From Aporrectodea caliginosa (Eukaryota; Annelida; Clitellata; Crassiclitellata; Lumbricidae): a stretch of DNA of 64,000 nucleotides. How positions within the stretch are numbered: the first letter of the stretch is position 1; every line of letters starts with the position of its first letter. The stretch covers positions 859,377 to 923,376 of the forward strand of contig JACEVL010000341.1 in the NCBI GenBank assembly GCA_020284085.1. Reading direction: 5' to 3'. Below, piece after piece: positions 62,578 through 64,000 of the stretch. The translations under genes were made by a program, and so were the position numbers. Under the pieces are notes generated by a model. That model was not told the DNA's origin. It searched no databases and saw nothing but the letters and a program-made list of their open reading frames with translations.

Positions 62578-62610
<33 letters not shown>
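62415..62610 (+). mobile_element. Two LINE 3' ends in tandem
   Basis: 62425-62505 has GGTGCCCTGCGCTTGGCTTT, AGAGTGGCGCTTTAAAAA and GATTACGATTACGATTACGA, the inverse of 55125-55205. 62512-62608 has CTGAGTAGATATCTTGAAGG and a second GGCGCCTCTGG...GAAGGGGCGCTATATCAA hairpin with a (TTGA)n tail, as at 4340-4435. Confidence 0.8.
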
Positions 62611-62611
<1 letters not shown>

Positions 62612-62839
62612 CTCAATTTAATTGTTACGAAAGTGTTATACAACGTTGACAGGTTAAAGTACCCGATAAATTTGAAGCAATCCCTAACAACAATAATAAG
62701 CAATCTAATGCTTAACTAACTTCAGACTCTTTTCAAACAAACAAATTTAACAAAATTATAAGATGAAATTGCACCTTAATCGACATAAACACCAACCAAA
62801 GACCCTATATACTTCTCAGAAGGGGTTACGTAAATAAGT

Positions 62840-63036
62840 ATCAAGGCATTTATTTCGAGAAAAATTAACTACATTCAAATGCATATTATACAGTTTGCTA
62901 TTGTTAGGTTCATTGCAGGTTTTTATAGGAATGAAAGGCATCAAGGCATTTATTTCGAGAAAAATTAACTACATTCAAATGCATATTATACAGTTTGCTA
63001 TTGTTAGGTTCATTGCAGGTTTTTATAGGAATGAAC
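62840..63036. repeat. Exact 100-bp tandem duplication
   Basis: The block starting ATCAAGGCATTTATTTCGAG at 62840 recurs at 62940. It is unchanged over the 96 bp to GTTTTTATAGGAATGAA, after which the copies part. Identity this high means a recent event or an assembly effect. Confidence 0.9.
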
Positions 63037-63139
63037 CTAGAGTATTAACACAATGCCAAAGTTTCGCTTTGTCTCCATTTAGGTAAAGCTTTTAATATCT
63101 CGACTTTAATTCTGGCCTATTATAAGAATGAAACCTGCT

Positions 63140-63465
63140 CCTTACAATGGAGAAGTCGGGGCAAGGATTCGATCCCCGCCCCGGCTGATCGAGTTTTCAG
63201 ATGGCATGATGTGGGCGGGAGAACGGCTCCCTACTATAGAGTCTCACGACAGCTCGACGAACCCCTATAGGCAGGTGGGGGCACCTCCACAGGCCGCACA
63301 GGCTAGGCAGGACATAGCCTACCTAAAAGAAATTAGATTAGTATTACTGAGACTAATAATATATTTTAACATCTTAAGAGCAGTAGGCCACCTTTACAAT
63401 ATTTCTGTCATGGGTTACAACAGGCATATCCGGAAGGACAAAAGTCCCGCTTGACGGAGTCGCCT
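63140..63465. mobile_element. tRNA-like block and antisense CR1-like 3' end
   Basis: 63150-63190 has GGCAAGGATTCGATCCCCGC, a B-box-like hairpin. At 63425-63460 the - strand reads GTCAAGCGGGACTTTTGTCC, the hairpin of CR1-like 3' ends (44807, 46284). The open frame across 63128-63454 probably has no coding value. Confidence 0.5.
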
Positions 63466-63514
63466 ATAACATAATACAAATGCATAATGACGAATGATCA
63501 GCTCAAGGGGTTTA

Positions 63515-63965
63515 CTATCAAAAGGGCGACTTCGAAAGGGCGACTTCGAAAGGGCGACCATCAAAAGGGCGCCGCTTAAAAGGGCGCCTGTTTAAAAGGG
63601 AGCTGATCAAAAGGGCGAGCAAACAAAAGGGCGACAATCGAAAGGGCGACAATGTCCGCAGTAGTTCAAAGCCAAAGGTTCAAGGTAAATTCGCACATAA
63701 ACAAAGCGGCAACAGAAACAACATGGATTTTCTGAGAGGGATCGCTCATAATCTCAACCTGAACATTTGATTATCATAATCTGAACCAGAACATTTGATT
63801 ATCATAATAAGACACATTAGTGCATCTTAATACACAAATTTCGAATTAAATTCCTTTTTTTGTAACCTACATTGTTTTGTAACCTATTTGTCGCCCTTTC
63901 GATTAATAACACAAATTTTGAATTAAATTCCTTTTTTCGTAACCTGTTTGTCGCACTTTTGATCA
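63515..63965. mobile_element. MITE-like element with AAAAGGGCGAC repeats
   Basis: Nine or ten spaced copies of the 11-bp word (C/T)(G/A)AAAGGGCGAC occur at 63518-63655, each separated by 4-6 variable bases. Inverted versions, GTCGCCCTTTCGATTA (63890) and GTCGCACTTTTGATCA (63943), lie at the right. Between them are a 25-bp duplication (GAACATTTGATTATCATAAT) and a roughly 70-bp duplication (AATTAAATTCCTTTTTT). It may extend beyond the window. Confidence 0.6.
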
Positions 63966-64000
63966 ACAATTGCTTCAGTATTATACGATTGTAACCTATT

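Noticed and set aside
63515..63655. CRISPR-like spaced short repeats
   Set aside because: The 11-bp words have only 4-6 bp between them and inverted partners. The context is eukaryotic, so they are better read as transposon sub-terminal sites.

Overview
This is a eukaryotic, animal-type genomic window. It shows GT-AG introns with phase-matched exons, AATAAA poly(A) signals, TATA boxes, tRNA-derived SINEs, several LINE clades, a Ty3/gypsy element, hAT, MULE, pogo-like and foldback DNA transposons, and a decayed Polinton/Maverick. It is AT-rich, and the frequent motif TAGGCCTA together with this repertoire suggests a marine invertebrate, perhaps an echinoderm or hemichordate. That assignment is inference only.

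Three host or host-like genes can be supported. (1) A secreted Ly6/three-finger-domain protein on the + strand has three phase-1 exons at 14870-14930, 21665-21787 and 27372-27577. It has a TATA box at 14794 and a poly(A) signal at 27622, and its two long introns are packed with transposons. Its 5' region exists twice more: inverted near 150-600, and at 55970-58440, where the copied signal-peptide exon is broken. (2) The two last exons of a CCDC97-like gene lie on the - strand (52450-53387), with a partial exon duplication. (3) A PC4-domain gene with one intron (8397-9067, -) appears to belong to the Polinton.

Layout. 1-2.6 kb: LINE and SINE fragments and an inverted segmental copy. 2.6-9.3 kb: broken Polinton with pPolB fragments, integrase with chromodomain, penton-like minor capsid, pX/pVI-like protein, double-jelly-roll major capsid, adenain-like protease and the PC4 gene. 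9.4-14.5 kb: RT fragment, a 1.9 kb inverted-repeat element carrying a 68-bp minisatellite, SINEs, microsatellites and a 1 kb palindromic element. 14.8-27.6 kb: the Ly6-like gene, whose introns hold a 3.35 kb foldback transposon with a captured cysteine-rich gene, two hAT elements, an RTE-like LINE and L2-like LINE pieces. 27.8-38.4 kb: hAT fragment and a Ty3/gypsy element on the - strand with a 1599-codon gag-pol frame and an unusual 589-aa upstream frame that starts inside the LTR. 39.7-46.4 kb: CR1-like LINE with a second CR1-like LINE nested in it. 46.4-54.7 kb: L2-like pieces, nested Harbinger-like MITEs, a pseudogene fragment, hAT MITEs and the CCDC97-like exons. 54.7-64 kb: the second gene-copy region with a pogo-like insertion, a SINE split by a hAT MITE, a MULE with 9-bp target duplication, foldback relics and short-repeat arrays.

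Almost everything except the three genes is mobile DNA in nested layers. At least six insertions can be resolved by intact target-site duplications or by the empty site seen in a sister copy. All family assignments come from reading motifs by eye; no database search was run.
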